From: Mycolicibacterium sp. J2
Lineage (GTDB): Bacteria; Actinomycetota; Actinomycetes; Mycobacteriales; Mycobacteriaceae
Direction of reading: 5' to 3'
Assembly (NCBI RefSeq): GCF_026240945.1
Contig: NZ_JAPFPY010000007.1
Span: forward strand, 1-64,000
Length of the DNA: 64,000 bases
Part shown: positions 1 to 7,395 of the stretch, piece after piece
Layout of the letters: each line of letters begins with the position of its first letter
How positions within the stretch are numbered: the first letter of the stretch is position 1
Made by a program: the position numbers and the translations under genes
Notes under the pieces: generated by a model
Told to the model about the DNA's origin: nothing
The model's database searches: none
Seen by the model: only the letters and a program-made list of their open reading frames with translations

Positions 1-32
1 TCCGCGGCAAAGCCATGCGACACTCGCACTGG

Positions 33-100
33 AAGTGCCCTTCTAACCGGGTTTGATTAATGCGTGAGGAACATCAATCATCCCAGCTCAAAGGGCACTT
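33..100. repeat. 10-bp inverted repeat around the first gene's start
   Basis: The arm at 33-42 (aagtgccctt) is perfectly complementary to 91-100 (aagggcactt), separated by 48 nt. The right arm lies inside codons 10-13 of the first gene and the left arm lies upstream of its GTG. It could be a split operator or an mRNA structure over the start; nothing else supports either reading. Confidence 0.4.
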
Positions 101-774
101 TCCTCGTTCCGACACCCCGCATCCAGCCTATTCATCCACGGATCGAGGCTAAGACTCGATCAGATCTGCTCCCTGACCTGCAATGGACACGGGGGACGCT
201 CGGCAAGATCCGCCAAGACGTTCATAACTACCTCATATCGGTAGAGGCAGACCTGCTGGCTGGGAAGACCAGCAGCGACATCTTCCAGCGCGCCCAGCTG
301 TACATAAATGCCGCGCTACGCAAGTACGCACCCGATGCATTGGACAAGTTCATAGCTGCACAGGAGGCTCTTAGTTCTGGCACGGCCGAGGACTTTGCTC
401 ACGCCCTGACCTCGTGCCGTCGCCTCATCAAGGCGCTAGCTGACGCGCTATACCCCGCCACCGACGAGGAAGTGACAGGCGTGGACGACACCAGGCGCCT
501 GATGTCAGACGACAAGTACAAGAACCGGCTGACCGAGTACGTGCGGCAGAACGTGGACGGCAAGCGTCACCGCCAGACGGTCGTTCAGATCGTGGGTGAT
601 CTGTCTAACCGTCTGAACTCCCTCGACGGCCTGGCCAGCAAGGGCGTGCACGGCGACGTAACCCAGGCTGAAGCAGAGACCTGTGTCGTGTGGACCTACA
701 TGCTGGCGGGAGACATCGTCCGCATTGCTGACGGGACGTCAGCTCTACTCCTTGAGGACGCGCCAGCACCGTGA
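64..774 (+). CDS. hypothetical HEPN/DUF4145-like helical protein, element cargo
   Basis: A 236-residue protein I cannot name. It is soluble, mostly helical, with no signal peptide. The C-terminal part, around LASKGVHGDV followed by an E-rich helix and a hydrophobic TYMLAGDIVRI helix, resembles the SKGVH-x-(E/D)V helices seen in HEPN-like or DUF4145-like domains that recur in phage-defence and mobile-element proteins. This family link is inference. The GTG start at 64 follows an in-frame TAA at 58-60, so nothing longer is possible. Codon use is less GC-biased at third positions than the genes to the right, consistent with transfer. Its place just inside the tRNA-Lys scar suggests accessory cargo. 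No partner gene is visible. Confidence 0.6.
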   Translation: MRNINHPSSKGTFLVPTPRIQPIHPRIEAKTRSDLLPDLQWTRGTLGKIRQDVHNYLISVEADLLAGKTSSDIFQRAQLYINAALRKYAPDALDKFIAAQEALSSGTAEDFAHALTSCRRLIKALADALYPATDEEVTGVDDTRRLMSDDKYKNRLTEYVRQNVDGKRHRQTVVQIVGDLSNRLNSLDGLASKGVHGDVTQAEAETCVVWTYMLAGDIVRIADGTSALLLEDAPAP

Positions 775-931
775 CAGCAGCACGGCAGCAGCCCGGCTGT
801 CTGCGATGACGAACTAGCAGCGGCTGCAATTGCCCGATTTTTCACAGGACAGTAGCGCTGATCTGCTCTTTTCAGGCCCTGTTGGATGGTCCGGGGCTCG
901 TTTCCGAAGTTCCCACGCTAGTTCACCTAGC

Positions 932-978
932 GACTTTTAATCCGCAGGTCCCAGGTTCGAGCCCTGGTGGGGGCACCA
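932..978 (+). other. attR-type fragment: 3' half of tRNA-Lys(UUU)
   Basis: The sequence runs from the anticodon loop (cttttaa, 934-940) through the variable region, a complete T-arm (ccagg ttcgagc cctgg), the 3' acceptor strand tgggggc and A-CCA at 975-978. The 5' acceptor strand (expected gccccca), D-arm and most of the 5' anticodon stem are missing, and only the last two anticodon-stem pairs can form. Homology therefore starts at the anticodon loop, a common crossover site for tyrosine integrases. A 6-bp inverted repeat (916-921 with 927-932, loop ttcac) abuts the breakpoint and may be part of the recombinase core site. Confidence 0.7.
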
Positions 979-995
979 AAGTCACGACAGAGCGA

Positions 996-1358
996 TCAGG
1001 CACTCCGCGCGGTGGCAATCTCGTCGGCCAGCGGCGCAACGGCGCCGATGATCTGGGCCACCACCTCCTCGGGCACCCCGGCCGCGGTCAGACTGTCCGA
1101 CAGGTGCCCGGCTACCAGGTTGAAGTGATGCAGGGTGATGCCCCGGCCTTGATGGACCTGCCGCATCGGCGCACCGGTGTAGGGCTCCGGACCGCCGAGA
1201 GCGGCGCCGAAGAACTCCGCCTGCTTGCCCTTCAACCGGGCCATGTTCGTGCCCGTGAAGAACCCGGCCAGTTCGTCGTCGGCGAGCACCCGAACGTAGA
1301 AGTCCTCCACCACCGCTTCGATGGCGGCACCGCCGCCGATCTGCTCGTAAATACTCAT
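996..1358 (-). CDS. glbN: group I truncated haemoglobin (trHbN)
   Basis: A 120-residue 2-over-2 globin that would bind haem and turn over NO with O2 to nitrate in the cytosol, the known role of mycobacterial trHbN. Residues aligned with the family are present: B10 Tyr21 (DFYVRV), E11 Gln46 (KGKQ) and proximal F8 His69 (QVHQGRG). The [10 protein letters not shown] and [13 protein letters not shown] stretches are typical of glbN. The ATG at 1358 is the sensible start because upstream in-frame sequence is arginine-rich and unlike a globin. With this start the protein lacks the roughly 12-residue basic pre-A extension of the M. tuberculosis protein. It is downstream of, and on the same strand as, the kinase gene, 85 bp away. 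Confidence 0.93.
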   Translation of the reverse strand: MSIYEQIGGGAAIEAVVEDFYVRVLADDELAGFFTGTNMARLKGKQAEFFGAALGGPEPYTGAPMRQVHQGRGITLHHFNLVAGHLSDSLTAAGVPEEVVAQIIGAVAPLADEIATARSA

Positions 1359-1443
1359 GGCACAAGCACACCGCGACGCCGTTGCCCGGCAATTGCGGCG
1401 GCGTTCACGCCACGCTACGAGGACCTCACAGCCGCGCTCAGCC

Positions 1444-2586
1444 CTAGCCGTGTTTGGGCTTGTGCCCGTTACCGTTTCCCTTGCCGTTCCCGTTGCCGGG
1501 CCCCTTGGGCGGGCCCGGATTGTCGACGGGGGCGGGCGCCGACGAGGTCGGCGGGGGCGCCGAGGTGGTGACCGGCGGCGGGGATGACTCGGAGGTGGCC
1601 GTGCCGGCCGGCTGCGGCGCCACGGTGCGCGACGCGGCATCGACGACGAAGGCCAGCACCACCAACACCACGACGACGAGCGCGCCGATCGCCGCGAGCA
1701 CCGGCCGGCGACGGCGCCGCCGCGGCAGCACCGTCGTCGCCGGATCAGGCAGCGGCGGATGCTCCAGCACCAGCGTCGGCGGCCGCACGGGCGGCCCGCC
1801 GGCCAGTGCCGCCCGCATCTGCGCCGCGCTGCCGAAGCCGCCGGACAACCCGCGTTCGACGACATCCACCAGCACCGGATCGGCGTCGGGGCGCACGGTG
1901 GCCAACGGCGGATACCGGCGCTCGGCCACGGCGCGGGCCAGCTCGGCGAGGTTCTGCTGCGGAAACGGCCGCCGGCCGGCCAGTGCCTCGTACCCCACCA
2001 CCGCGACGGCGTACAGATCGTCGGTGACCGTCGCCGGCCGGCCCGCGATCCGGTTGGCGGACAGATACGCCACGGTGCCGATGACCTGGCCGGTCACGGT
2101 GTCGGCTGAGTCGGCGCTCTTGGCGATGCCGAAGTCGGCCACCTTCGCCGCGCCGTCTTCGGTGAGCAGAATGTTCGCCGGTTTGATATCGCGGTGCAGC
2201 ACACCGGCGCCGTGCGCGGCCGACAGCGCCGAGAGCACCTGGTCGAGCACCGCGCGCACATGCGGCTCGGGGAGCGGGCCGTGGTGCAGTGCGTCGGCGA
2301 GGGTGCGCCCCGGCAACCGCTCCATGACGATGTAGGGCGTCGTGTGGTGCTCGCCGACATCGTGTACCGCGACGACGTGAGGATGGCTCAGCCCGGCGGC
2401 CGCCCGCGCCTCCACCGCGAACCGGTTGCGGCTGTCGGGCTGTGCGCTCAGCTGCGGATAGAGCATTTTGATGGCGACGGCGCGGCCGAGCCTGACATCC
2501 CAGCCCGCGCGCACCTCCGCCATCCCGCCGCGGCCCAGCACCCCCCGCAGTTCATATCGGCCGCCGAGAAGTTCCGGCCCCTGCAT
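1444..2586 (-). CDS. transmembrane Ser/Thr protein kinase (Hanks type)
   Basis: A 380-residue eukaryotic-like kinase. The cytosolic catalytic domain spans about 10-265: Gly loop GRGGMAEV (18-25), VAIK with Lys40, HRDIKPAN (131-138, catalytic Asp133), DFG (151-153). A basic stop-transfer stretch (RRRRRR near 289-294) precedes one membrane helix (about 296-316). The exported tail is Ser/Thr/Pro-rich and ends in Gly-Asn-Lys repeats, without PASTA or other sensor domains. The subdomain VIII motif is odd: after GTVAY it reads LSANRIAG instead of the usual (A/S)PE, so the conserved Glu is replaced by Asn. It does not look like PknA, B or G. Substrate and signal are unknown. Confidence 0.88.
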   Translation of the reverse strand: MQGPELLGGRYELRGVLGRGGMAEVRAGWDVRLGRAVAIKMLYPQLSAQPDSRNRFAVEARAAAGLSHPHVVAVHDVGEHHTTPYIVMERLPGRTLADALHHGPLPEPHVRAVLDQVLSALSAAHGAGVLHRDIKPANILLTEDGAAKVADFGIAKSADSADTVTGQVIGTVAYLSANRIAGRPATVTDDLYAVAVVGYEALAGRRPFPQQNLAELARAVAERRYPPLATVRPDADPVLVDVVERGLSGGFGSAAQMRAALAGGPPVRPPTLVLEHPPLPDPATTVLPRRRRRRPVLAAIGALVVVVLVVLAFVVDAASRTVAPQPAGTATSESSPPPVTTSAPPPTSSAPAPVDNPGPPKGPGNGNGKGNGNGHKPKHG

Positions 2587-2632
2587 GCCCCCAACGCTAA
2601 CCCGTGCGCGGGGCGAGCCGCCGCCCGGTGTG

Positions 2633-3628
2633 TCAGCCGACGTTCGGACAGTAGAAGTTCGGGCTGTCGCGATATTCGACCGGCGGCAGGTTGCGGGCCG
2701 GGGTGTGCACCAGCGGCGCGTCGGCGGGCAGCCGGCCCGTCGCGCGATCCATCGCCGAGCGCTTGCGCGGATGCATCAGCCGGCGTTTGGGTCCGTACTT
2801 GGACACCAGGGTGATCACCTCGCAGAGCCGGTCGTGCCACCACTGCTGACGAGCAGACCACGTGTAGCCCATGAGTTCACGCACCGGCGGGTCGTACAGG
2901 GCGACGGTCATGAACGTCAGGAAGCGCTGCATCACCTTGAGGTTCAGCGCCCACAGTCGATCCGGAATCCATTGCAGTGAAGGATGTTTGGGCATGGTCG
3001 ACAGATCCATCACCTCGCGCGCGGCCCAGTTGTTCTCCAGCACGTCGCGGCACATGTGGTCCCAATACGCCTGGAACTCCTCCCAGCTCTTGGGCACCGG
3101 ACGCATGCTCATCCCGTACATGCGATACCAGGTGATGTGCTCGTCGAACAGCTGACGCTTGTCCGCCTCGGTCAGCCCGCCGCCGAACTTCTCGGCGGCC
3201 AGCAGCGTGGACTTGAAGAAGGTGGCGTGTGCCCAGTAGAAGACATCGGGATTGAGCGCGCTGTACCGGCGCCCCTGCTCGTCGACCCCTTTGATCCCGA
3301 TGTGATAGTCGCGCACCTCGGCACCGGTCTGCGGCGCCCGGTCACCGTCGAAGACCACCCCGCCGATCGGGTAGATCGACCGCAACAGCCGCGGGATCCG
3401 CTCCATGAAGAAGATCGAGTGCTGCTGCACCGCTGCACCCAGCTGGGGATGCATGTTCTGCATGGAGCCCGCCCAGGTGCCCTGGAAAAGCCCCGTCCAC
3501 TGACCGAAGTACTTCCAGGTCAGCGAGTCCGGGCCGAGCGGGACCGGCGGTGCGTCGTACCCGCCGGAGGTCACCGGGCACCCGGCGGCCGGCACCTGCT
3601 GCTCGGCCGCCGGGCATGACTGCGACAT
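2633..3628 (-). CDS. oxygenase MpaB-family protein (DUF2236)
   Basis: About 331 residues with the pattern of the actinobacterial MpaB/DUF2236 family: YFGQWTGLFQGTWAGSMQNMHP near the N-terminus, then a conserved VRDYHIGIKG segment, DVFYWAHATFFKS, and a DEHITWYRMYGMSMRPVP stretch with the family His. Members are putative haem or metal oxygenases of unclear substrate; mycobacteria carry many copies. The ATG at 3628 (MSQSCP) leaves 64 bp to the divergent TetR gene. A GTG at 3691 would add 21 residues but would run through the operator and almost touch the TetR start, so I prefer 3628. The divergent TetR is its probable regulator. Confidence 0.85.
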   Translation of the reverse strand: MSQSCPAAEQQVPAAGCPVTSGGYDAPPVPLGPDSLTWKYFGQWTGLFQGTWAGSMQNMHPQLGAAVQQHSIFFMERIPRLLRSIYPIGGVVFDGDRAPQTGAEVRDYHIGIKGVDEQGRRYSALNPDVFYWAHATFFKSTLLAAEKFGGGLTEADKRQLFDEHITWYRMYGMSMRPVPKSWEEFQAYWDHMCRDVLENNWAAREVMDLSTMPKHPSLQWIPDRLWALNLKVMQRFLTFMTVALYDPPVRELMGYTWSARQQWWHDRLCEVITLVSKYGPKRRLMHPRKRSAMDRATGRLPADAPLVHTPARNLPPVEYRDSPNFYCPNVG

Positions 3629-3672
3629 GTCCTGTGTCACGGGCGCTGTTCCCCTCGCCGTCGAGCGAATTC

Positions 3673-3690
3673 TGACTACACTCGTTGTCA
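3673..3690. promoter_or_regulatory. imperfect TetR-type palindrome with -10 of the TetR gene
   Basis: An 18-bp imperfect palindrome of form TGACnACnnnnGTnGTCA lies between the divergent mpaB-like and TetR genes. It contains TACACT at 3677-3682, a TAnnnT -10 hexamer about 10 bp before the TetR ATG. A repressor bound here would cover that promoter and the upstream region of the oxygenase gene. The repressor identity is inferred from adjacency. Confidence 0.5.
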
Positions 3691-3692
3691 CT

Positions 3693-4328
3693 ATGGAGCT
3701 TAAGAGCCCGGAGCCATCCGGTCAACGACGCGGCCGCTGGTCGGGCGTCCCCCTGTCCGATCGCCAGGCACTGCGGCGCGCCGAATTGATCGCCGCCGGC
3801 ATCACCCTGCTCGGCGGTCCGGAAGGCCCCGGCCTGACCGTCCGCGCGGTATGCCGGATGGCCGCGCTGACCGAACGCTACTTTTACGAAAGCTTCAGCG
3901 ACAGAGACGAATTCGTGCGCGCCGTATACGACGAGGTGTGCACGACCGCGATGTCCACGCTGGCGTCGGCGACCACACCGCGGGAGGCGGTGGAAGGCTT
4001 TGTCGCCCTGATGGTCGACGATCCCACGCGCGGACGGGTGCTCCTGCTGGCACCGGAGCGCGAACCGGTGCTCACCACATCGGGCGCCGACTGGATGCCG
4101 TCGTTCATCGGCCTGTTGCAGAGCCGGTTGCGCCATGTGAGCGATCCCGCCCGCCAGGAAATGATCGCCACCGGCCTGGTGGGCGCACTGACGGCGCTGT
4201 TCACCGGCTATCTCAACGGACGGCTCAGCGCCACGCGCGACCAGTTCGTCGACTACTGCAGTGACCTGGTGCTACACCAGGCCCTGGAACAGGAGGAGAG
4301 CCCGCTGACTACTGGTCAGGGGTGCTGA
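3693..4328 (+). CDS. TetR-family regulator, divergent from mpaB-like gene
   Basis: 211 residues from the ATG at 3693. The N-terminal helix-turn-helix is visible as GPGLTVRAVCRMAALTERYFYESFSDRDEF, the signature of TetR recognition helices. The C-terminal ligand domain is not assignable. A longer reading frame from 3627 would overlap the divergent gene and is rejected. The start is only 2 bp from the palindrome at 3673-3690, so autoregulation is likely. The last 20 bp overlap the end of the convergent secreted-protein gene. Confidence 0.88.
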   Translation: MELKSPEPSGQRRGRWSGVPLSDRQALRRAELIAAGITLLGGPEGPGLTVRAVCRMAALTERYFYESFSDRDEFVRAVYDEVCTTAMSTLASATTPREAVEGFVALMVDDPTRGRVLLLAPEREPVLTTSGADWMPSFIGLLQSRLRHVSDPARQEMIATGLVGALTALFTGYLNGRLSATRDQFVDYCSDLVLHQALEQEESPLTTGQGC

Positions 4329-4776
4329 CCTGGGCCAGCTCCTGCTCCTGCTGGTCTGCGGCCTGCTGCTCGGCGGCCTGCTGCTCGGCCAGCGCCTTGG
4401 CGGCGGCCTCGTCGGCGGCGGCCTTGGCGGCCCGGCCTTCCGGGCTGGCCACCGAGGCGCCCGGGCTGGTGGCGGTCGCGACGCCGCCGTTGCAGTTCAG
4501 ATAGAACTGCACGGTGTTGGACACGTGCGCACCGTCGTTCGCGCTGGCGAACGGGGCGGTCTGGGAGCGGGTGACGATGCAGTCGCCCTGATCCAGCTTG
4601 TCCCCGACTCGGGCGGCCACGACGACCGTCTGACCGGCGTCGCCGGCAGCGGAGCTGGCATCGCTGTAGGTCTGCCCGGCGTAACTATCGGCAGCGGCCA
4701 CACCCGTACCGAACAACGCGGTAGCGGCTGCCAGCGCACCGACGGTGCCCGACCCCAAAACGATCAGCTTTTTCAC
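4309..4776 (-). CDS. secreted mycobacterial protein of unknown function
   Basis: About 155 residues with a clear Sec signal peptide: KKLIVLGSG, a hydrophobic Ala/Gly core, and a likely cleavage after GVAAA (before DSYAGQ). The mature part has two spaced cysteines (GDCIVTRSQ and YLNCNGG) that could form a disulfide, in the style of small mycobacterial exported proteins. The tail is an Ala/Glu/Gln-rich, probably helical or disordered segment. The GTG at 4776 has a GGGAG about 11 bases upstream, so I prefer it to the ATG at 4794. The gene converges on the TetR gene with a 20-bp overlap. Function is unknown. Confidence 0.8.
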   Translation of the reverse strand: MKKLIVLGSGTVGALAAATALFGTGVAAADSYAGQTYSDASSAAGDAGQTVVVAARVGDKLDQGDCIVTRSQTAPFASANDGAHVSNTVQFYLNCNGGVATATSPGASVASPEGRAAKAAADEAAAKALAEQQAAEQQAADQQEQELAQVSTPDQ

Positions 4777-4945
4777 GTGTGGCCCTACTCCCATTACTCA
4801 GGGTCTTGATGTATGCGGGGCATCGTAACGCGCTGTGCAACCGAACGCAGCCCGTCCGCCGAGCCTGTTTAGTTCCTGAAAATGAGTGGCAACCGTTACA
4901 TGACGGGCCCGGCGACAAACTTGATGTAACCGGGATCCACAGATA

Positions 4946-4975
4946 TATTGACTGCAACCAATAGGTACAGATAAC
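4946..4975 (+). promoter_or_regulatory. desA1 promoter with palindromic operator
   Basis: TATTG (4946-4950) and CAATA (4959-4963) form an inverted repeat with an 8-bp spacer. It overlaps a -35-like TTGACT (4948-4953), which is followed 16 bp later by GATAAC (4970-4975). A GGGAG Shine-Dalgarno sits at 4977-4981. M. tuberculosis desA1/desA2 are controlled by the TetR-type repressor MadR at palindromic operators. That this is its site is inference. Confidence 0.45.
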
Positions 4976-4986
4976 TGGGAGTGACC

Positions 4987-5997
4987 GTGTCGCAGGACTT
5001 GACCGATCTTCAGCTCTTGCACGAGTTGGAGCCCGTGGTCGAACAGCAGATCAACCGGCATCTGACCATGCGCAAGGACTGGAACCCGCACGACTACATC
5101 CCGTGGTCGGACGGTAAGAACTTCTACGCCCTCGGCGGCCAGGAGTGGGATCCCGAGCAGTCCAAGCTCTCCGAGGTCGCGCGCATCGCGATGGTCACCA
5201 ACCTGCTGACCGAGGACAACCTGCCCTCCTATCACCGCGAGATCGCGATGAACTTCACCATGGACGGCCCCTGGGGCTTCTGGGTGAACCGCTGGACGGC
5301 CGAGGAGAACCGGCACGGCATCGCGCTGCGCGATTACCTGCTGGTGACCCGCGCCATCGACCCCATCGAACTCGAAGAACTGCGCGTCGAGCAGGTCACC
5401 CGCGGCTTCTCCCCCGGCCAGAACCAGCAGGGCGGTGACGAGCTGTTCGCCGCAAGCCTTTTCGACTCCGTCATCTACGTGACGTTCCAGGAACTGGCCA
5501 CCCGGGTCAGCCACCGCAACACCGGCAAGGCCTGCAACGAGCCCATCGCCGACCAGCTGCTGGGCCGGATCTCGGCCGACGAGAACCTGCACATGATCTT
5601 CTACCGGGACGTGTCGGCCGCCGGCCTGGACATCGCCCCCAACCAGGCGATGAAGTCGCTGCACAAGGTGCTGACCAACTTCAAGATGCCCGGCTACACG
5701 ATTCCGGACTTCCGCCGCAAGGCCGTGGTCATCGCCACCGGCGGCGTCTACGACCCGCGTATCCACCTCGACGACATCGTGATGCCGGTGCTCAAGAAGT
5801 GGCGCATCTTCGAGCGTGAGGACTTCACCGGCGAAGGCGCCCGGCTGCGCGACGAGATCGGCAAGCACGTCGAGGAGCTCGAGGAGACCTGCGTGAAGTT
5901 CGAGATCGCCAAGGAGCGTCGCCTGGAGCGCGAGCGCAAGGTCGCCGAGAAGAAGGCGATGAAGAACCTCCTGGTCACCTCCTCCGCGGCCGGATGA
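4987..5997 (+). CDS. desA1: acyl-ACP desaturase DesA1 (mycolate pathway)
   Basis: A soluble ferritin-fold acyl-ACP desaturase; DesA1 is essential in mycobacteria and introduces a double bond into the meromycolate chain. The diiron ligands are visible: Glu76 (TEDN), Glu107-x-x-His110 (ENRH), Glu169 (QELATR), Glu199-x-x-His202 (ENLH). PWNPHDYIPW-like and DPRIHLD stretches match the family. GTG at 4987 gives MSQDLTDLQ, collinear with the M. tuberculosis N-terminus as I recall it, and has a well-placed GGGAG; an upstream GTG at 4981 would add two residues. The gene overlaps dusB by 4 bp (ATGA), so the two are translationally coupled, as in Rv0824c-Rv0823c. Confidence 0.95.
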   Translation: MSQDLTDLQLLHELEPVVEQQINRHLTMRKDWNPHDYIPWSDGKNFYALGGQEWDPEQSKLSEVARIAMVTNLLTEDNLPSYHREIAMNFTMDGPWGFWVNRWTAEENRHGIALRDYLLVTRAIDPIELEELRVEQVTRGFSPGQNQQGGDELFAASLFDSVIYVTFQELATRVSHRNTGKACNEPIADQLLGRISADENLHMIFYRDVSAAGLDIAPNQAMKSLHKVLTNFKMPGYTIPDFRRKAVVIATGGVYDPRIHLDDIVMPVLKKWRIFEREDFTGEGARLRDEIGKHVEELEETCVKFEIAKERRLERERKVAEKKAMKNLLVTSSAAG

Positions 5998-7172
5998 CGC
6001 TGACCGCCGCTGCACCGCTTCCGACCCGATCCGCAGCTCTGCGGATCGGGTCGATCGCGTTGCACAGCCCCGTCGTGCTGGCACCGATGGCCGGGGTCAC
6101 CAACGTGGCCTTCCGTACGCTGTGCCGCGAGCTGGAGCTGGCCAGGGCCGGAACCGTCAGCGGGCTGTACGTCTGCGAGATGGTCACCGCGCGGGCCCTC
6201 GTCGAGCGTCACCCGGTCACCTTGCACATGACCACGTTCGCCCCGACCGAGTCGCCGCGGTCGCTGCAGCTCTACACCGTCGACCCGGACACCACCTACG
6301 CCGCGGCCAAGATGATCGTCGACGAGGACATGGCCGACCACATCGACATGAACTTCGGCTGCCCAGTGCCCAAGGTGACCCGGCGCGGCGGCGGCTCGGC
6401 CATCCCCTATAAGCGTCGGCTGTTCGGCAAGATCGTCGCGGCCGCGGTCCGCGCCACCGAGGGGACCGACATCCCGGTCACGGTGAAGTTCCGGATCGGG
6501 ATCGACGACGCTCATCACACCCACCTCGACGCCGGCCGGATCGCCGAACAGGAGGGTGCGGCGGCGGTGGCCCTGCACGCCCGCACCGCGGCCCAGCGCT
6601 ATTCCGGCGCGGCCGACTGGAGCCAGATCGCCGCCCTCAAGCAGCACGTCACATCGATCCCGGTGCTGGGCAACGGGGACATCTTCAACGCCGACGACGC
6701 GCTGGCCATGATGGAGCAGACCGGCTGCGACGGTGTGGTCATCGGCCGCGGTTGCCTGGGCCGGCCCTGGTTGTTCGCCGAACTGTCGGCCGCCTTCACC
6801 GGCCGGCCGGTCGCGACCCCACCCACGCTCGGCGAGGTGGCCGACATCATGCGCCGGCACGGTGAGCTGCTGGCCGCGCATTTCGGCGAGGACAAGGGCA
6901 TGCGCGATATGCGCAAGCACATCGCCTGGTACCTGCACGGATTCCCGGCCGGCGCCGACACCCGCCGGGCGCTGGCCCTGGTGAAGACCCTCGACGAGCT
7001 CGACGGCCTGCTGCGTCAGCTCGACGCCGACGTACCGTTCCCGCCGCACGCCGCCGGTCCGCGCGGCAGGCAGGGGTCGCCGTCGTCGGTGACACTGCCC
7101 GAAGGCTGGCTCGACGATCCGGACGATGTCACCGTGCCCGAAGGGGCCGATGTGATGCACTCCGGTGGCTGA
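5994..7172 (+). CDS. dusB: tRNA-dihydrouridine synthase (DusB family)
   Basis: A 392-residue FMN-dependent TIM barrel that reduces uridine in the tRNA D-loop. It shows PMAGVTNVAFR near the N-terminus (FMN site), MNFGCPVPK with catalytic Cys123, the VKFRIG strand, LHARTAAQRY, GNGDI and GRGCLGRPW at the phosphate end. The C-terminal helical tRNA-binding region follows (MRKHIAWYLHGFP), and the last 40 residues are a Pro/Asp-rich tail of no known role. The start overlaps the desA1 stop (ATGA), indicating coupling. Syntenic with Rv0823c. Confidence 0.94.
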   Translation: MTLTAAAPLPTRSAALRIGSIALHSPVVLAPMAGVTNVAFRTLCRELELARAGTVSGLYVCEMVTARALVERHPVTLHMTTFAPTESPRSLQLYTVDPDTTYAAAKMIVDEDMADHIDMNFGCPVPKVTRRGGGSAIPYKRRLFGKIVAAAVRATEGTDIPVTVKFRIGIDDAHHTHLDAGRIAEQEGAAAVALHARTAAQRYSGAADWSQIAALKQHVTSIPVLGNGDIFNADDALAMMEQTGCDGVVIGRGCLGRPWLFAELSAAFTGRPVATPPTLGEVADIMRRHGELLAAHFGEDKGMRDMRKHIAWYLHGFPAGADTRRALALVKTLDELDGLLRQLDADVPFPPHAAGPRGRQGSPSSVTLPEGWLDDPDDVTVPEGADVMHSGG

Positions 7173-7279
7173 CCCGAACCCGCTGGATAGTTTCGACCGA
7201 AACAAGATCGAGACGGCCTCGACATATCTTCGGACTGGCTGGGGCTCGGGTTGTCTCAGTACGATGGGGACCCACTTGA

Positions 7280-7332
7280 CCGCTTCCGGTTGGCGGAAGC
7301 GGGTGCTGGGCTGCTAGACAACAAGGCAGCCC
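7280..7332. terminator. two adjacent hairpins between dusB and the LCP gene
   Basis: A 9-bp perfect stem (7280-7288 with 7294-7302, loop gttgg) is followed by a 7-bp stem (7308-7314 with 7326-7332). No T-run follows. They lie 108 bp after the dusB stop and 63 bp before the LCP start. They may end the desA1-dusB transcript or form the LCP leader. A short palindrome gtttcg-ac-cgaaac also sits at 7188-7201. Confidence 0.4.
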
Positions 7333-7395
7333 CCACGACCCCCGCGTGTGCAACGGCGCGCACGTCCCCCGCGAAAAGTCGAAGGCCGGTAGGAC

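Larger units (their letters stand above)
1..978. mobile_element. right end of a probable integrative element inserted in tRNA-Lys
   Basis: Positions 932-978 match only the 3' half of a tRNA-Lys(UUU), from the anticodon loop to CCA. The bases to the left do not continue the tRNA. That is the usual scar left when a tyrosine-recombinase element integrates into a tRNA gene: the intact tRNA is regenerated at the other end, here off the left edge. The one gene inside (64-774) has softer codon use than its neighbours and no housekeeping identity, while the mycobacterial backbone starts right after the tRNA fragment. No integrase is in view, so the element type (prophage, ICE or genomic island) is unknown. 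Confidence 0.55.

Noticed and set aside
1..60. C-terminal end of a possible upstream gene stopping at TAA 58-60
   Set aside because: Only 19 codons are visible and the peptide end (GSALLTGFD) is not recognisable, so no gene is claimed.
880..978. Complete tRNA-Lys gene
   Set aside because: The 5' acceptor strand, D-arm and most of the 5' anticodon stem are missing; only the 3' half is present.
996..1865. Longer globin with an Arg-rich N-terminal extension
   Set aside because: The extension is antisense to the kinase gene and low-complexity; the globin starts cleanly at 1358.
2633..3691. Extended MpaB start at GTG 3691
   Set aside because: It would run through the operator and abut the divergent TetR start.
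4798..7205. Minus-strand frames opposite desA1 and dusB
   Set aside because: Antisense shadows with His/Val/Gly-rich composition; the plus-strand genes carry all family motifs.
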